From Methylotenera sp. G11 (GTDB lineage: Bacteria; Pseudomonadota; Gammaproteobacteria; Burkholderiales; Methylophilaceae), in assembly GCF_000799735.1 (NCBI RefSeq), contig NZ_JUHH01000001.1, forward strand, positions 372,001 through 436,000: 64,000 nucleotides of DNA, given 5' to 3'. The position numbers were made by a program, and so were the translations under genes. Within the stretch, counting starts at the first letter, position 1, and each line of letters starts with the position of its first letter. Below the pieces are notes generated by a model. That model was not told the origin of the DNA. It did no database searches and was given only the letters and a program-made list of their open reading frames with translations. Positions 52,446 through 61,126 of this stretch are shown here, in pieces.

Positions 52446-54347
52446 ATGAATAAAACACCGATTAACCTCCGTACTTTTCTTGCGTTGCTGCATGATATTG
52501 CCGCTGCCGCGATTGCCTGGGTGAGCGCTTATCTGCTGCGTTTTAACTTTGCCATTCCGGAGGAGTTCACTGCCAGCATGCTGCATTCATTAAGCTGGGT
52601 GGTGTCCCTGCAAACGCTGGTGTTCATCAGTTTAGGTCTCTACCGTGGCGTATGGCGCTTTGCGAGCGTTTCAGACCTCAAACGCATCTGCCTGGCAATA
52701 GCATCGGCAACCGCGCTGGTTATTGCTGCAATCTTCATGCTGCAAACCGGTATCGTGATACCGCGTTCGGTCATCATACTGGACCCGCTCCTGCTTATCC
52801 TGATGATGGGTGGCAGCCGCTTTGCCTACCGGGCATGGAAAGAGCATCAGCTCTACGGTATCACGCTCAAGCAAGGCCGCCCGGTGATCGTGCTGGGGGC
52901 TGGTGAAGCTGCGGTGGCTTTGGTCAAGGACCTGACGCGAAGCACGCAATGGCAGGTTGTCGGGTTGCTGGATGATGACAGCAGAATGCTGGGACGTGAA
53001 GTTTTTGGTGTAAAGGTTCACGGTGCAATCCATACCCTCAGCGCAGTCAGCCAGCGTTTGAATGTTGACCATGTGATCATTGCGATGCCTTCTGCGCATC
53101 ACCAGAAGCGCAGGCAGGCGATCGAGCTGGCTAACCAGCTTGGCCTGGAAGTGCTGACGGTGCCGGCCATCGATGACCTGATCAGCGGCAAGGTCAGCGT
53201 GTCGCAGATCCGCAGGGTGGATGTTGAGGATTTGCTCGGCAGGGATGCTGTCAGCCTGGATAACTCAGGTTTGACGAAACTGATTGGCCGGCAGACGGTG
53301 CTGGTAAGCGGAGCAGGCGGTTCAATCGGTTCCGAACTTTGCCGACAGATCGTGAAGTTCAATCCTGACGTGCTGATCTGCCTGGATATTTCAGAGTTCT
53401 CGTTATATCAGCTTGAACAGGAACTGGCTTCACGGCAGTTGCCGACCAGGCTGGTATATGTGACTACCGATGTTAAAAACAAGGAGAGGGTGGCCAGCTT
53501 GCTTGCTCAATACCAGCCTTCGGTGGTGTTCCATGCCGCAGCCTATAAGCATGTGCCGATGATGGAAACGGCCAATGTATGGGAAGCCTTGTCAAATAAT
53601 GTGGTTGGCACACATACGCTGGCCCAGGCCTGCAAAGAGGCCGGCGTGTCAAAATTCGTACTGATTTCAACAGATAAGGCGGTAAACCCTACCAATGTAA
53701 TGGGGGCAAGCAAACGCCTCGCGGAAATGGTCTGCCAGGGCCTGCAGGATGACCTTGCCGAAGATATGGCCGGCACCCGTTTCGTGATCGTGCGTTTTGG
53801 CAATGTGCTAGGCAGCAGCGGCAGCGTGATCCCGAAATTCCGTGAGCAGATCGCCAAAGGCGGCCCGGTCACGATTACACACCCGGAAATCACGCGCTAT
53901 TTCATGTCTATCCCTGAAGCCGCGCAGCTGGTCATGCAGGCCGGGCTGATGGGCAAGGGCGGCGAGATATTTGTGCTTGATATGGGAGAGCCGGTCAAGA
54001 TCGCTGCCCTGGCAGCTGACATGATCAGGTTGTCAGGTTTGCAGCCCGATGAGATTAAAATTGAATACGTAGGGCTGCGCCCCGGCGAAAAGCTGTATGA
54101 AGAATTGCTGGCAGACGATGAACACACGATGCCGACGCCGCATGATAAGCTGCGTATCGCAAAGGCCAGGAAATCTGATTCCGCCTGGGTGAAAAGGCTT
54201 TTGAACTGGATTGCGGGCGCGACCAATGCCGATGAGAATGTCCTGAAAGCAGAATTGGCCGTCTGGGTGGAGGAGTATAACCCCCAGATCCAGATCGACA
54301 CGAAAACGGCGTCTATGGCTCATCCCGAACAGCTGACGCTGCATTAG
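52446..54347 (+). CDS. Membrane nucleotide-sugar 4,6-dehydratase (WbpM/PglF-like)
   Basis: 633-residue protein with four N-terminal helices (about 10-110), a first Rossmann-like region (about 135-250) and a catalytic SDR domain from about 280 (QTVLVSGAGGSIGSELCRQI). The usual active-site Tyr is replaced by Met419 in NVMGASK (Lys423), with Ser in LISTDKA, the S-M-K arrangement of WbpM and FlmA. It dehydrates UDP-GlcNAc to the 4-keto-6-deoxy sugar. Together with the WbpV-like reductase and PglC-like transferase it forms the initiating module. Length matches WbpM (about 660). Confidence 0.93.
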   Translation: MNKTPINLRTFLALLHDIAAAAIAWVSAYLLRFNFAIPEEFTASMLHSLSWVVSLQTLVFISLGLYRGVWRFASVSDLKRICLAIASATALVIAAIFMLQTGIVIPRSVIILDPLLLILMMGGSRFAYRAWKEHQLYGITLKQGRPVIVLGAGEAAVALVKDLTRSTQWQVVGLLDDDSRMLGREVFGVKVHGAIHTLSAVSQRLNVDHVIIAMPSAHHQKRRQAIELANQLGLEVLTVPAIDDLISGKVSVSQIRRVDVEDLLGRDAVSLDNSGLTKLIGRQTVLVSGAGGSIGSELCRQIVKFNPDVLICLDISEFSLYQLEQELASRQLPTRLVYVTTDVKNKERVASLLAQYQPSVVFHAAAYKHVPMMETANVWEALSNNVVGTHTLAQACKEAGVSKFVLISTDKAVNPTNVMGASKRLAEMVCQGLQDDLAEDMAGTRFVIVRFGNVLGSSGSVIPKFREQIAKGGPVTITHPEITRYFMSIPEAAQLVMQAGLMGKGGEIFVLDMGEPVKIAALAADMIRLSGLQPDEIKIEYVGLRPGEKLYEELLADDEHTMPTPHDKLRIAKARKSDSAWVKRLLNWIAGATNADENVLKAELAVWVEEYNPQIQIDTKTASMAHPEQLTLH

Positions 54348-54401
54348 AAGCTTTTAGTTGCAGCATGATTCTTTTAACAATATTTCCCGGCAGGTGATCA
54401 A

Positions 54402-54947
54402 TTGAGTACACTACATCCACAGCACTTGCTTGAACAGGCTGAGTTAATCCATTCCACCGAGGTGATTCACGCCGCAATCCGCAGGCTGGGAGCAGAAATC
54501 TCCAGCGTACTGGAGCATGAAAACCCTGTCGTCTTGTGTGTGGTGAGCGGTGGAATTGTCTTTACCGGGCAATTGCTGATGCAGTTTGATTTCCCGATGG
54601 AACTGGACTATGTGCATGCCAGCCGCTACCAGAATGCAACCGTGGGTCGCTCCCTTGAGTGGGAGGTGCTGCCCAAGCTCAAGCTGGACAATCGTACCGT
54701 ATTGCTGGTTGATGATATCCTTGATCAAGGCGTTACCCTGAAGGCCATACAGGACAAGTGCTTTGAATTAGGCGCGGCAAAAGTGCTGAGCGCGGTTCTG
54801 GTGGAAAAGCTGCTTGACCAGGAAAAGCCGATTGCCGCTGATTTTGTAGGGCTTGTGGTGCCCGATCGCTATGTATTCGGTTACGGTATGGACGTTTATG
54901 GATGGTGGCGCAACCTGCCTGCCATCTATGCTTTAAAGGCGTCATGA
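54402..54947 (+). CDS. hpt: Hypoxanthine-guanine phosphoribosyltransferase
   Basis: Purine salvage enzyme of 181 residues. The PRPP-binding site is VLLVDDILDQGVTLKA; VVSGGIVFTGQLL and the C-terminal FVGLVVPDRYVFGYGMDVYG fit the family. Start is TTG 54402 giving MSTLHPQHLLEQAE. Purine salvage is unrelated to the glycan locus before it. Nothing unusual in the coding sequence. Confidence 0.93.
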   Translation: MSTLHPQHLLEQAELIHSTEVIHAAIRRLGAEISSVLEHENPVVLCVVSGGIVFTGQLLMQFDFPMELDYVHASRYQNATVGRSLEWEVLPKLKLDNRTVLLVDDILDQGVTLKAIQDKCFELGAAKVLSAVLVEKLLDQEKPIAADFVGLVVPDRYVFGYGMDVYGWWRNLPAIYALKAS

Positions 54948-54962
54948 TCTCCTTGTAACGAC

Positions 54963-54980
54963 CTGTCATAAAACTGACAG
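54963..54980. promoter_or_regulatory. Palindrome upstream of epsA, candidate enhancer site
   Basis: CTGTCA (54963-54968), six bases, TGACAG (54975-54980), perfect dyad. It lies about 118 bases ahead of the start point predicted from the sigma-54 promoter, a usual distance for a sigma-54 activator site. Confidence 0.5.
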
Positions 54981-55062
54981 AACGGTTGAATTCATAACGA
55001 TTCCCAGAAATGTAAATAACGGTAACTTTTGTAAACTACTGTTAATTAAGTATTTTTTTCTC

Positions 55063-55078
55063 TGGCACCTATTTTGCG
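55063..55078 (+). promoter_or_regulatory. Sigma-54 promoter of epsA
   Basis: TGGCAC-N5-TTGC: the invariant GG (55064-55065) and GC (55076-55077) are ten bases apart, exactly the -24/-12 arrangement. Start point about 55089, 33 bases ahead of ATG 55122. Confidence 0.75.
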
Positions 55079-55121
55079 TGTATTAAAGCATCGTAGGTAA
55101 GCGTTCGACAGGTGCATCAAA

Positions 55122-55892
55122 ATGGATATTGAAGTTAAAGGATATTATCTGGACAGGCTGTTCTCAGCGATCCAGCGATCTAATAAAGTAAAAAGACATG
55201 TCGATTTTTTTACGTGGCTGCAGAACTCCGTTGCAGAGTTTATTCCGCACGATGCGCTGCTGGCAGCCTGGGGCAATTTCAGCGAAGGCGCTGATAATGC
55301 CAGGCTTCAGTATGACGTGGCCTCCAGTCTTGATGCATTCAATACGCGCGCCATCATCGGGGCATCAAAAGAAGTCAATCAATGCATGGCCTATCTGTAT
55401 CAGCTATGGCTGGATAATAACCGTCATTTCTATGCGCTGAATAATTTCGGTACCAGTGAATTTGATTGCAAATTCCGTAAAGTGTTTCCTGAACTGCCGA
55501 ATGAGCTCAACTCACTGTTGGTGTTCGGCGTGAGTGACCTGCGTGGCGGCAACGATTGCCTGTATGTATTTTTCAGCAAATACAATAAGTTTCAGATCAA
55601 GAATACCGTGATGGATTTCATGATGCCGCACATTGATTATGTGCTAAGGAAGATCCAGCATTTAGGTCCCGTAAAAACCCTTTCCAAGATCAGTCTGCCG
55701 TTTAATCTATCCTCTCTTACAGAGAGGGAGCTGGAAGTCATTGAATGGATCAAGGCGGGTAAAACCAATCAGGAAATTGCAACCATCCTTGACATCACCC
55801 AGAACACCGTAAAAAGCCATCTGAAAAGAATCTATCAGAAACTGAATGTCGGTAAACGGGCGCAGGCTGTAGCGTTATTGGCAAAGCATTGA
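55122..55892 (+). CDS. epsA: LuxR-type regulator, EpsA-like
   Basis: Transcriptional regulator of 256 residues. The first 190 have no enzyme motif; KGYYLDRLFSAIQRSNKV and HVDFFTWLQNSVAEFIPHD are the opening of the EpsA family associated with exosortase (XrtB)/PEP-CTERM and exopolysaccharide genes. Residues 197-256 form the LuxR helix-turn-helix: LTERELEVIEWIKAGKTNQE then NTVKSHLKRIYQKLNV. EpsA was named in the methanolan exopolysaccharide cluster of Methylobacillus. It stands downstream of the glycan region, with its own sigma-54 promoter, and may control export or polysaccharide genes. Its regulon here is inference, since no exosortase is in the window. Confidence 0.87.
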   Translation: MDIEVKGYYLDRLFSAIQRSNKVKRHVDFFTWLQNSVAEFIPHDALLAAWGNFSEGADNARLQYDVASSLDAFNTRAIIGASKEVNQCMAYLYQLWLDNNRHFYALNNFGTSEFDCKFRKVFPELPNELNSLLVFGVSDLRGGNDCLYVFFSKYNKFQIKNTVMDFMMPHIDYVLRKIQHLGPVKTLSKISLPFNLSSLTERELEVIEWIKAGKTNQEIATILDITQNTVKSHLKRIYQKLNVGKRAQAVALLAKH

Positions 55893-55913
55893 ATAACAGT
55901 GCCGAGCGTTAAA

Positions 55914-55927
55914 TCGGAATATTCCGA
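55914..55927. promoter_or_regulatory. 14-bp perfect palindrome after epsA
   Basis: TCGGAATATTCCGA, 22 bases after the epsA stop codon. Too short a stem without loop for a terminator; could be a protein binding site. Confidence 0.3.
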
Positions 55928-56036
55928 AAATGGCTTCGGTCTGTCAGCTTGTGATTTTTCTGTATTGACTGCGATATATTTTTACAGGCAGCATAATGAA
56001 TGCTGATGCAATGATATGTGAACGTGAAGAGTAGGC

Positions 56037-56042
56037 TATAAT
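56037..56042 (+). promoter_or_regulatory. Possible -10 box between epsA and tRNA-Leu
   Basis: GCTATAATGCGCC contains a perfect TATAAT, in a good context for rnr although a -35 box is not evident. A transcript from here would cross the tRNA gene antisense. Confidence 0.3.
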
Positions 56043-56071
56043 GCGCCTATGTCTGATGCGTTAACTACTGC

Positions 56072-56097
56072 GATGTACAAATCATTACTTGTACATC
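56072..56097. promoter_or_regulatory. 9-bp inverted repeat downstream of the TATAAT box
   Basis: GATGTACAA (56072-56080) and TTGTACATC (56089-56097), perfect, spacer of eight. Operator or hairpin in a leader; 30 bases after the TATAAT box. Confidence 0.4.
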
Positions 56098-56144
56098 AGT
56101 GCTACACCACAATCCCTTGAGAACATCTATGAACAAGGGTTTGA

Positions 56145-56229
56145 TGGTGCCCAAAAGAGGACTCGAACCTCCACATCTTTCGATACTAGTACCTGAAACT
56201 AGCGCGTCTACCAATTCCGCCATCTGGGC
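56145..56229 (-). tRNA. tRNA-Leu (anticodon CAG)
   Basis: Minus-strand gene with encoded CCA (85 bases including it). The acceptor stem GCCCAGA pairs with TTTGGGC; the anticodon loop TTCAGGT (plus 56191-56197) has CAG at 56193-56195; the T-arm contains GGTTCGAGTCC, and a long variable arm marks a class II tRNA. Decodes CTG. On the minus strand TATAGT (plus 56246-56251) stands about ten bases ahead of the expected start, a candidate -10 box. Downstream CCCTTG (56114-56119) and CAAGGG (56134-56139) could form a weak terminator hairpin. Confidence 0.96.
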
Positions 56230-56297
56230 TTTTGTTTGCAAAATAACTATACTGCAACAAGAGAGACGCAATTTTATATTAAAGGCAGGCTTTGTCA

Positions 56298-58745
56298 ATG
56301 ACTAAACATAAAAATAAAACAAATAGAAGTAATGATCCACATGCAGCACGTGAAGCAAGCCGGTATGAAACGCCATTGCCGAGCCGAGAGTTGATCCTGA
56401 GTACCATGGCGGACCAGGGCGTTCCGCTCAGTGTGGAGCAGCTTTATATACTGCTGGATATCAGCGGAGATGAACGCGAGATTTTCAATCGGCGCCTCAG
56501 GGCCATGGAACGCGAAGGCCAGATCATGCAGAACAGAAAGGGCGCCTTATGCATTACCGACAAGCTGGATCTGATTGCCGGTGTCGTGCAGGGGCATCCT
56601 GATGGCTTCGGTTTTCTTGTCCCCGATGACAAAACCAAAACCAATGGCGAGGATTTATTCCTGAGCCCCAAGGAAATGTCACAGGTCATGCATGGCGACC
56701 GTGCCATGGTGCGCATGAGCGGCCTGGATCGAAGAGGGCGCCCGGAGGGCAAGATCGTGGAAGTGCTGGATCGCCGCACACAGAAGCTTGTAGGCCGCGT
56801 TATCCAGTCGAGCGGTGTGACTATCGTAGCTGCGGAAGATAAACGTGTTAACCAGGATATCCTGATTCCATATCATCTGGATATGGGTGCCAAATCCGGC
56901 CAGGTGGTGATGGTGGAACTGACCGCACAGCCATCCGCGCATGCGCAACCGATGGGTAAGATCATCGAGATTCTGGGCAATTATGCCGATAGCGGCATGG
57001 AGATTGAAATTGCCTTGCGCAAACACAACCTTCCGCACGAGTTTAGCGCGGAGGCGGTAAGGATTGCAGAGTCATATCCTAAATCAGTTCAGGCGGATGA
57101 TTTTAAAGGCCGGATCGATTGCCGTGAAATGCCTTTGATTACGATTGATGGCGAAACGGCACGTGATTTTGATGATGCGGTATTTGCCGAACGTCAGGGC
57201 AAGGGCTGGCGTCTGGTTGTGGCAATTGCCGATGTCAGTTTTTATGTGAAACCCAAAGATGCTTTAGATAAGGATGCTTATGACCGCGGCAATTCGGTGT
57301 ATTTTCCGCGCCGCGTGATACCGATGCTGCCAGAAGCCCTGTCTAATGGCTTGTGTTCGCTGAATCCTGATGTAGAGCGGCTCTGCATGATCTGCGATAT
57401 GCAGATCGATGGCGCCGGTATCGTCAAGCAATATAAGTTTTACCCATCTGTGATGCGCTCCAAAGCGCGGATGACGTATACCAAAGTCTACGATATCCTG
57501 CAGAACCCGGAAGGTGAACTGGCGCATGAATATGCATGGCTGAACCCGCATTTGCAGAACTTGTACAGCGTGTATCAATTGCTGCTCAAACAGCGTGAGA
57601 AGCGCGGTGCGATTGAGTTTGAGTCATCAGAAACCATCATGGTGTTCAATGAGAACGGCAAGATTGAGCGCATAGAGCCAAGCGTGCGCAATGAAGCGCA
57701 TCGGTTGATTGAAGAATGTATGCTGGCTGCCAATGTCTGTGCGTCCGAGTTCCTGAAAAAACATGAGCACCCGGCTTTGTATCGTATTCATGAAGGCCCG
57801 ACACCCGAAAAACTGGAGCTGCTGCGTACCTTCATGGCTGAGTTCGGGTTCGGTGTAGGCGGCGGTGAATCGCCCCAGGCCAAAGATTACTGCAAACTGC
57901 TGGATCGCATCAAAGACCGGCCAGATGCGCAGCTATTGCAGACGGTATTGCTGCGCTCCATGCAACAGGCGGTTTACAGCCCTGACAATGTCGGCCATTT
58001 CGGCCTTGCCTATGACGCTTATGCGCATTTTACGTCGCCTATACGGCGTTATCCCGATTTGCTGATACACCGGGCTATCAAAGCAGTGTTGAACGGCGAT
58101 AAATATAAAGCTGGAGACTGGAGCGAATTGGGCATACATTGCTCCATGACCGAACGGCGGGCAGATGATGCTACGCGCGATGTAACGAATTGGCTCAAAT
58201 GTTTCTATATGCAGGACAGGATAGGCGAAGTGTTCGAAGGCACGGTTGCCGGCGTGACCAGTTTTGGTCTGTTTGTGGCATTGGATGGCGTCTACGTTGA
58301 AGGGCTGCTGCATGTGACCGAACTGGGCAATGACTACTTCCACTATGATAAGGCGCGCCACGAAATGGCCGGTGAACGTACCGGTGTACGTTATCGCCTG
58401 GGAGACAGGTTAACGGTCAAGTTGGTACGTGTTGACTTGGAAACCACAAAAATAGATTTTACTTTAGTAAATAAAAACAATGAATTAGATGCTAAACCTG
58501 AAGTTGAATATGCTAAAAAACCCGCGGCAGTTAAAACGAGCGTTAAAAGCCAAACTGCGGTAAAATCCACGCCTAAATCTGAAGGCAGTAAACCTGATGC
58601 CGCATTTGGCAGGAAGCCGGCCAGCCGGTCAGCTAAAGGTGCTGCCAAACCAGCTGCCGGTTCAGCAAAACCCAAGCCAGAGAGTAAACCAGTTAAATCT
58701 AAAAAAGTGGCTAAGAAAACCACGAAACGCAAGGTGAAAAAATGA
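56298..58745 (+). CDS. rnr: Ribonuclease R
   Basis: Processive 3'-5' exoribonuclease of about 815 residues that can degrade structured RNA. Order of parts: N-terminal winged helix (about 30-95), cold-shock domains, RNB catalytic domain with [15 protein letters not shown] near residue 284 (metal-binding aspartates), S1 domain around 645-725 ([19 protein letters not shown]), and a long Lys/Ala/Pro-rich tail from about 735 as in other RNase R. ATG 56298 with AGG eight bases upstream is preferred; an in-frame TTG lies at 56292. It overlaps rlmB by four bases (ATGA), as is usual for this pair. Confidence 0.96.
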   Translation: MTKHKNKTNRSNDPHAAREASRYETPLPSRELILSTMADQGVPLSVEQLYILLDISGDEREIFNRRLRAMEREGQIMQNRKGALCITDKLDLIAGVVQGHPDGFGFLVPDDKTKTNGEDLFLSPKEMSQVMHGDRAMVRMSGLDRRGRPEGKIVEVLDRRTQKLVGRVIQSSGVTIVAAEDKRVNQDILIPYHLDMGAKSGQVVMVELTAQPSAHAQPMGKIIEILGNYADSGMEIEIALRKHNLPHEFSAEAVRIAESYPKSVQADDFKGRIDCREMPLITIDGETARDFDDAVFAERQGKGWRLVVAIADVSFYVKPKDALDKDAYDRGNSVYFPRRVIPMLPEALSNGLCSLNPDVERLCMICDMQIDGAGIVKQYKFYPSVMRSKARMTYTKVYDILQNPEGELAHEYAWLNPHLQNLYSVYQLLLKQREKRGAIEFESSETIMVFNENGKIERIEPSVRNEAHRLIEECMLAANVCASEFLKKHEHPALYRIHEGPTPEKLELLRTFMAEFGFGVGGGESPQAKDYCKLLDRIKDRPDAQLLQTVLLRSMQQAVYSPDNVGHFGLAYDAYAHFTSPIRRYPDLLIHRAIKAVLNGDKYKAGDWSELGIHCSMTERRADDATRDVTNWLKCFYMQDRIGEVFEGTVAGVTSFGLFVALDGVYVEGLLHVTELGNDYFHYDKARHEMAGERTGVRYRLGDRLTVKLVRVDLETTKIDFTLVNKNNELDAKPEVEYAKKPAAVKTSVKSQTAVKSTPKSEGSKPDAAFGRKPASRSAKGAAKPAAGSAKPKPESKPVKSKKVAKKTTKRKVKK

Positions 58746-59491
58746 GTGATGCACGTATCCTGTTTGGCTTTCATGCAGTATTAAGCCGTTTACGCCAACA
58801 TAGCGCGAGTGTACAGGAGATTTTAATCGATCGTGACCGTGTGGATGCACGTATGAAAGACCTGCTCAGCATGGCTGAATCTGCCGGTGTGCGCATCATG
58901 CAGGTAGAGCGTGCGCGCCTGGATGGCATGGTCGGCATGAATGGCCGCCATCAGGGCGTGATTGCACGCGTGGTAGATACGCCTATCCCTTACAAGGATA
59001 TCCATGACATTCTGGAATCCGACCTTAAAGAGCCGGCGTTTTTCCTGATTCTGGATGGTGTTGAAGACCCGCACAATCTGGGCGCATGCCTGCGGGTTGC
59101 AGATGCCATGGGCGTGCATGCGGTGATTGCGCCTAAAGACAGAGCCGCTGGCTTGAATGCCACCGTGCGTAAAGTGGCGTGCGGTGCAGCGGAGACCGTT
59201 CCGTTCATTGCCGTGACCAATCTGGCCAGAACCATACGGGAGTTGAAAGAGGCCGGCGTTTTTGTCGTAGGTACGACCATGGATGCCCCAGGCACTTTGC
59301 TGAACACCAAGCTGGAAGGGCCGATCGCACTGGTGTTGGGTGCCGAAGGTGATGGCATGCGTCGCCTGACGCAGGAAACCTGTGATGCACTGATTACGAT
59401 CCCGATGTACGGCTCTGTCGAAAGCCTGAATGTAAGCGTTGCCAGCGGTATCTGCCTATACGAGATACGCCGCCAGCGTGAACAGGTTTAA
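58742..59491 (+). CDS. rlmB: 23S rRNA (guanosine-2'-O)-methyltransferase RlmB
   Basis: SpoU-family enzyme of 249 residues that methylates the ribose of G2251 in 23S rRNA. The N-terminal substrate-binding domain ([17 protein letters not shown]) is followed by the knotted SAM-binding domain with [34 protein letters not shown] and [17 protein letters not shown]. All three SpoU motifs are intact. Its ATG overlaps the rnr stop codon, so both are coupled; a strong terminator closes the unit. Confidence 0.97.
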   Translation: MSDARILFGFHAVLSRLRQHSASVQEILIDRDRVDARMKDLLSMAESAGVRIMQVERARLDGMVGMNGRHQGVIARVVDTPIPYKDIHDILESDLKEPAFFLILDGVEDPHNLGACLRVADAMGVHAVIAPKDRAAGLNATVRKVACGAAETVPFIAVTNLARTIRELKEAGVFVVGTTMDAPGTLLNTKLEGPIALVLGAEGDGMRRLTQETCDALITIPMYGSVESLNVSVASGICLYEIRRQREQV

Positions 59492-59550
59492 CAACCACAA
59501 ATGCGTAAATGCAAGCTATGAAAGTGCAAGTTGTGAACAGCTAAGCGAAA

Positions 59551-59587
59551 CAAACAGGCCTTCATTCATGAAGGCCTGTTTGTTTTT
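59551..59587 (+). terminator. Strong terminator after rlmB
   Basis: CAAACAGGCCTTCA (59551-59564) pairs with TGAAGGCCTGTTTG (59569-59582), loop TTCA, then five T. Fourteen perfect base pairs. It stands between convergent rlmB and mqo and may also help stop mqo transcripts. Confidence 0.9.
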
Positions 59588-59618
59588 AAAACCGGGCGCT
59601 AAGTGAGCGCAGCGTCTG

Positions 59619-61106
59619 CTAATCCGATGATAACTGCAATACCTGAAGTGTTCTTGCGCGAACCTTTTTCAGCAGCCCTGCATCATCAATCAATGATTCG
59701 CCGTAGCTCGGCACCAGTGCTTTTAACTTTTGCTGCCATTCTGGGCTTGCCAGTTGCGACTTGAAGCAGCGCTCTATCACATTGATCATGGCCTGTACGG
59801 ACACCGATGCGCCCGGGGATGCGCCCAGCAGGGCTGCAATACTCCCATCTGCCGAATTGACAATCTCGGTGCCGAATTCCAGTTTCCCGCTTTTATATTC
59901 ACACTTTTTGATGATCTGCACACGTTTACCGGCATTCTGCAGGTGCCAGCTGCTATCAACCGCCTGTGGGTAGAATTTGCGCAGGGTATCCATGCGTGAT
60001 GCGTGAGATTGCAGCGCCTCGCCCACCAAATAACGTGTCAGGTCGAAATTATGCCAGGCTACGCCCAGCAACGGCTTCAGGTTATTCGCCCTGATGGACT
60101 TGAACAGATCCAGATACGAACCTTGTTTCAGGAACTTGGTTGTGAATCCGGCATATGGGCCGAATAATAAGGCCGGTTCACCATTGATGATGCGCAAATC
60201 CAGGTGCGGGACAGACATCGGTGGCGCCCCCAGGGCGGCCTTGCCGTAGACCTTGCTATGATGCTGTCTGATCACATCCGGGTCTTTGCATACCAGCCAT
60301 TGCCCGCTGACAGGAAAGCCGGCGTAGCCATAGCTTTCGGGAATTTTAGATTTCTGCAGCAATTCCAATGCGCCGCCACCCGCGCCAAGAAATATGAAAC
60401 CGGCATCAACCGTTGATGTTGCGCCATCGTTGATGTTCGTTAATTTAACCTGCCAGCGACCATTGCCGGTTTGTTTTAATGCGCTGACTTCGGTGTTCAG
60501 CTTTAACGTAAAGTTGTCCCTGGCTTGCAGGGATGCCAGCAGGCTGCGGGTCAGCGCGCCAAAGTTCACATCGCTTCCGTAGCTCACACGGGTAGCGGCA
60601 ACCGGCTGCCCGTCTTCCCTGTGCTGCATGATCAGGGGCATCCACTCCCGTAATCTTGCCTGATCATCGCTATATTCCAGGTCCTGGAATAAATGATGTG
60701 TTGAGAGCGCCGCATGGCGTTTGCGCAGAAAGTCGATATCCGCTTCACCCCAGACAAAACTCAGGTGGGGCACCGCGTTGATGAAATTTTTCGGTGACGG
60801 TAATACATTCTTTTCAACCAGTGAAGACCATAGCTGCAAAGAGACTTCAAATGAAGCATTGATGGCGAGCGCGCGGCTGGTCACTACGTTGCCTGCATCA
60901 TCCATTGGCGTATAGTTCAATTCACAGTAGCCGGCGTGGCCGGTGCCTGCATTGTTCCATGCATCGGTGCTCTCGGCGGCTGCATCGGGCAGGCGTTCGA
61001 GCATCATGATGTTCAATGAGGAATCCAGTTCCGACAGCAGGGCAGCCAGGGTAGTGCTCATGACGCCGCTGCCGACTAATAGTACATCTACTTTTTTTTC
61101 ATTCAT
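59619..61106 (-). CDS. mqo: Malate:quinone oxidoreductase
   Basis: Peripheral membrane FAD enzyme of 495 residues that oxidises malate to oxaloacetate and passes electrons to quinone. The N-terminus VDVLLVGSGVMSTTLAALL and DAWNNAGTGHAGYCELNYTP are family hallmarks, as is GASPGASVSVQAMI near the C-terminus. ATG 61106 is preferred over an in-frame TTG at 61124, which would add six unconserved residues. It lies 20 bases after the FHA-decahaem gene on the same strand, so it may belong to that transcript, an unusual arrangement. Confidence 0.95.
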   Translation of the reverse strand: MNEKKVDVLLVGSGVMSTTLAALLSELDSSLNIMMLERLPDAAAESTDAWNNAGTGHAGYCELNYTPMDDAGNVVTSRALAINASFEVSLQLWSSLVEKNVLPSPKNFINAVPHLSFVWGEADIDFLRKRHAALSTHHLFQDLEYSDDQARLREWMPLIMQHREDGQPVAATRVSYGSDVNFGALTRSLLASLQARDNFTLKLNTEVSALKQTGNGRWQVKLTNINDGATSTVDAGFIFLGAGGGALELLQKSKIPESYGYAGFPVSGQWLVCKDPDVIRQHHSKVYGKAALGAPPMSVPHLDLRIINGEPALLFGPYAGFTTKFLKQGSYLDLFKSIRANNLKPLLGVAWHNFDLTRYLVGEALQSHASRMDTLRKFYPQAVDSSWHLQNAGKRVQIIKKCEYKSGKLEFGTEIVNSADGSIAALLGASPGASVSVQAMINVIERCFKSQLASPEWQQKLKALVPSYGESLIDDAGLLKKVRARTLQVLQLSSD

Positions 61107-61126
61107 ATCGTGATTGCCAGGCAAGG

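Noticed and set aside
55996-56034. 12-codon frame between epsA and tRNA-Leu
   Set aside because: No ribosome site, no coupling to another gene, and it precedes the TATAAT box.
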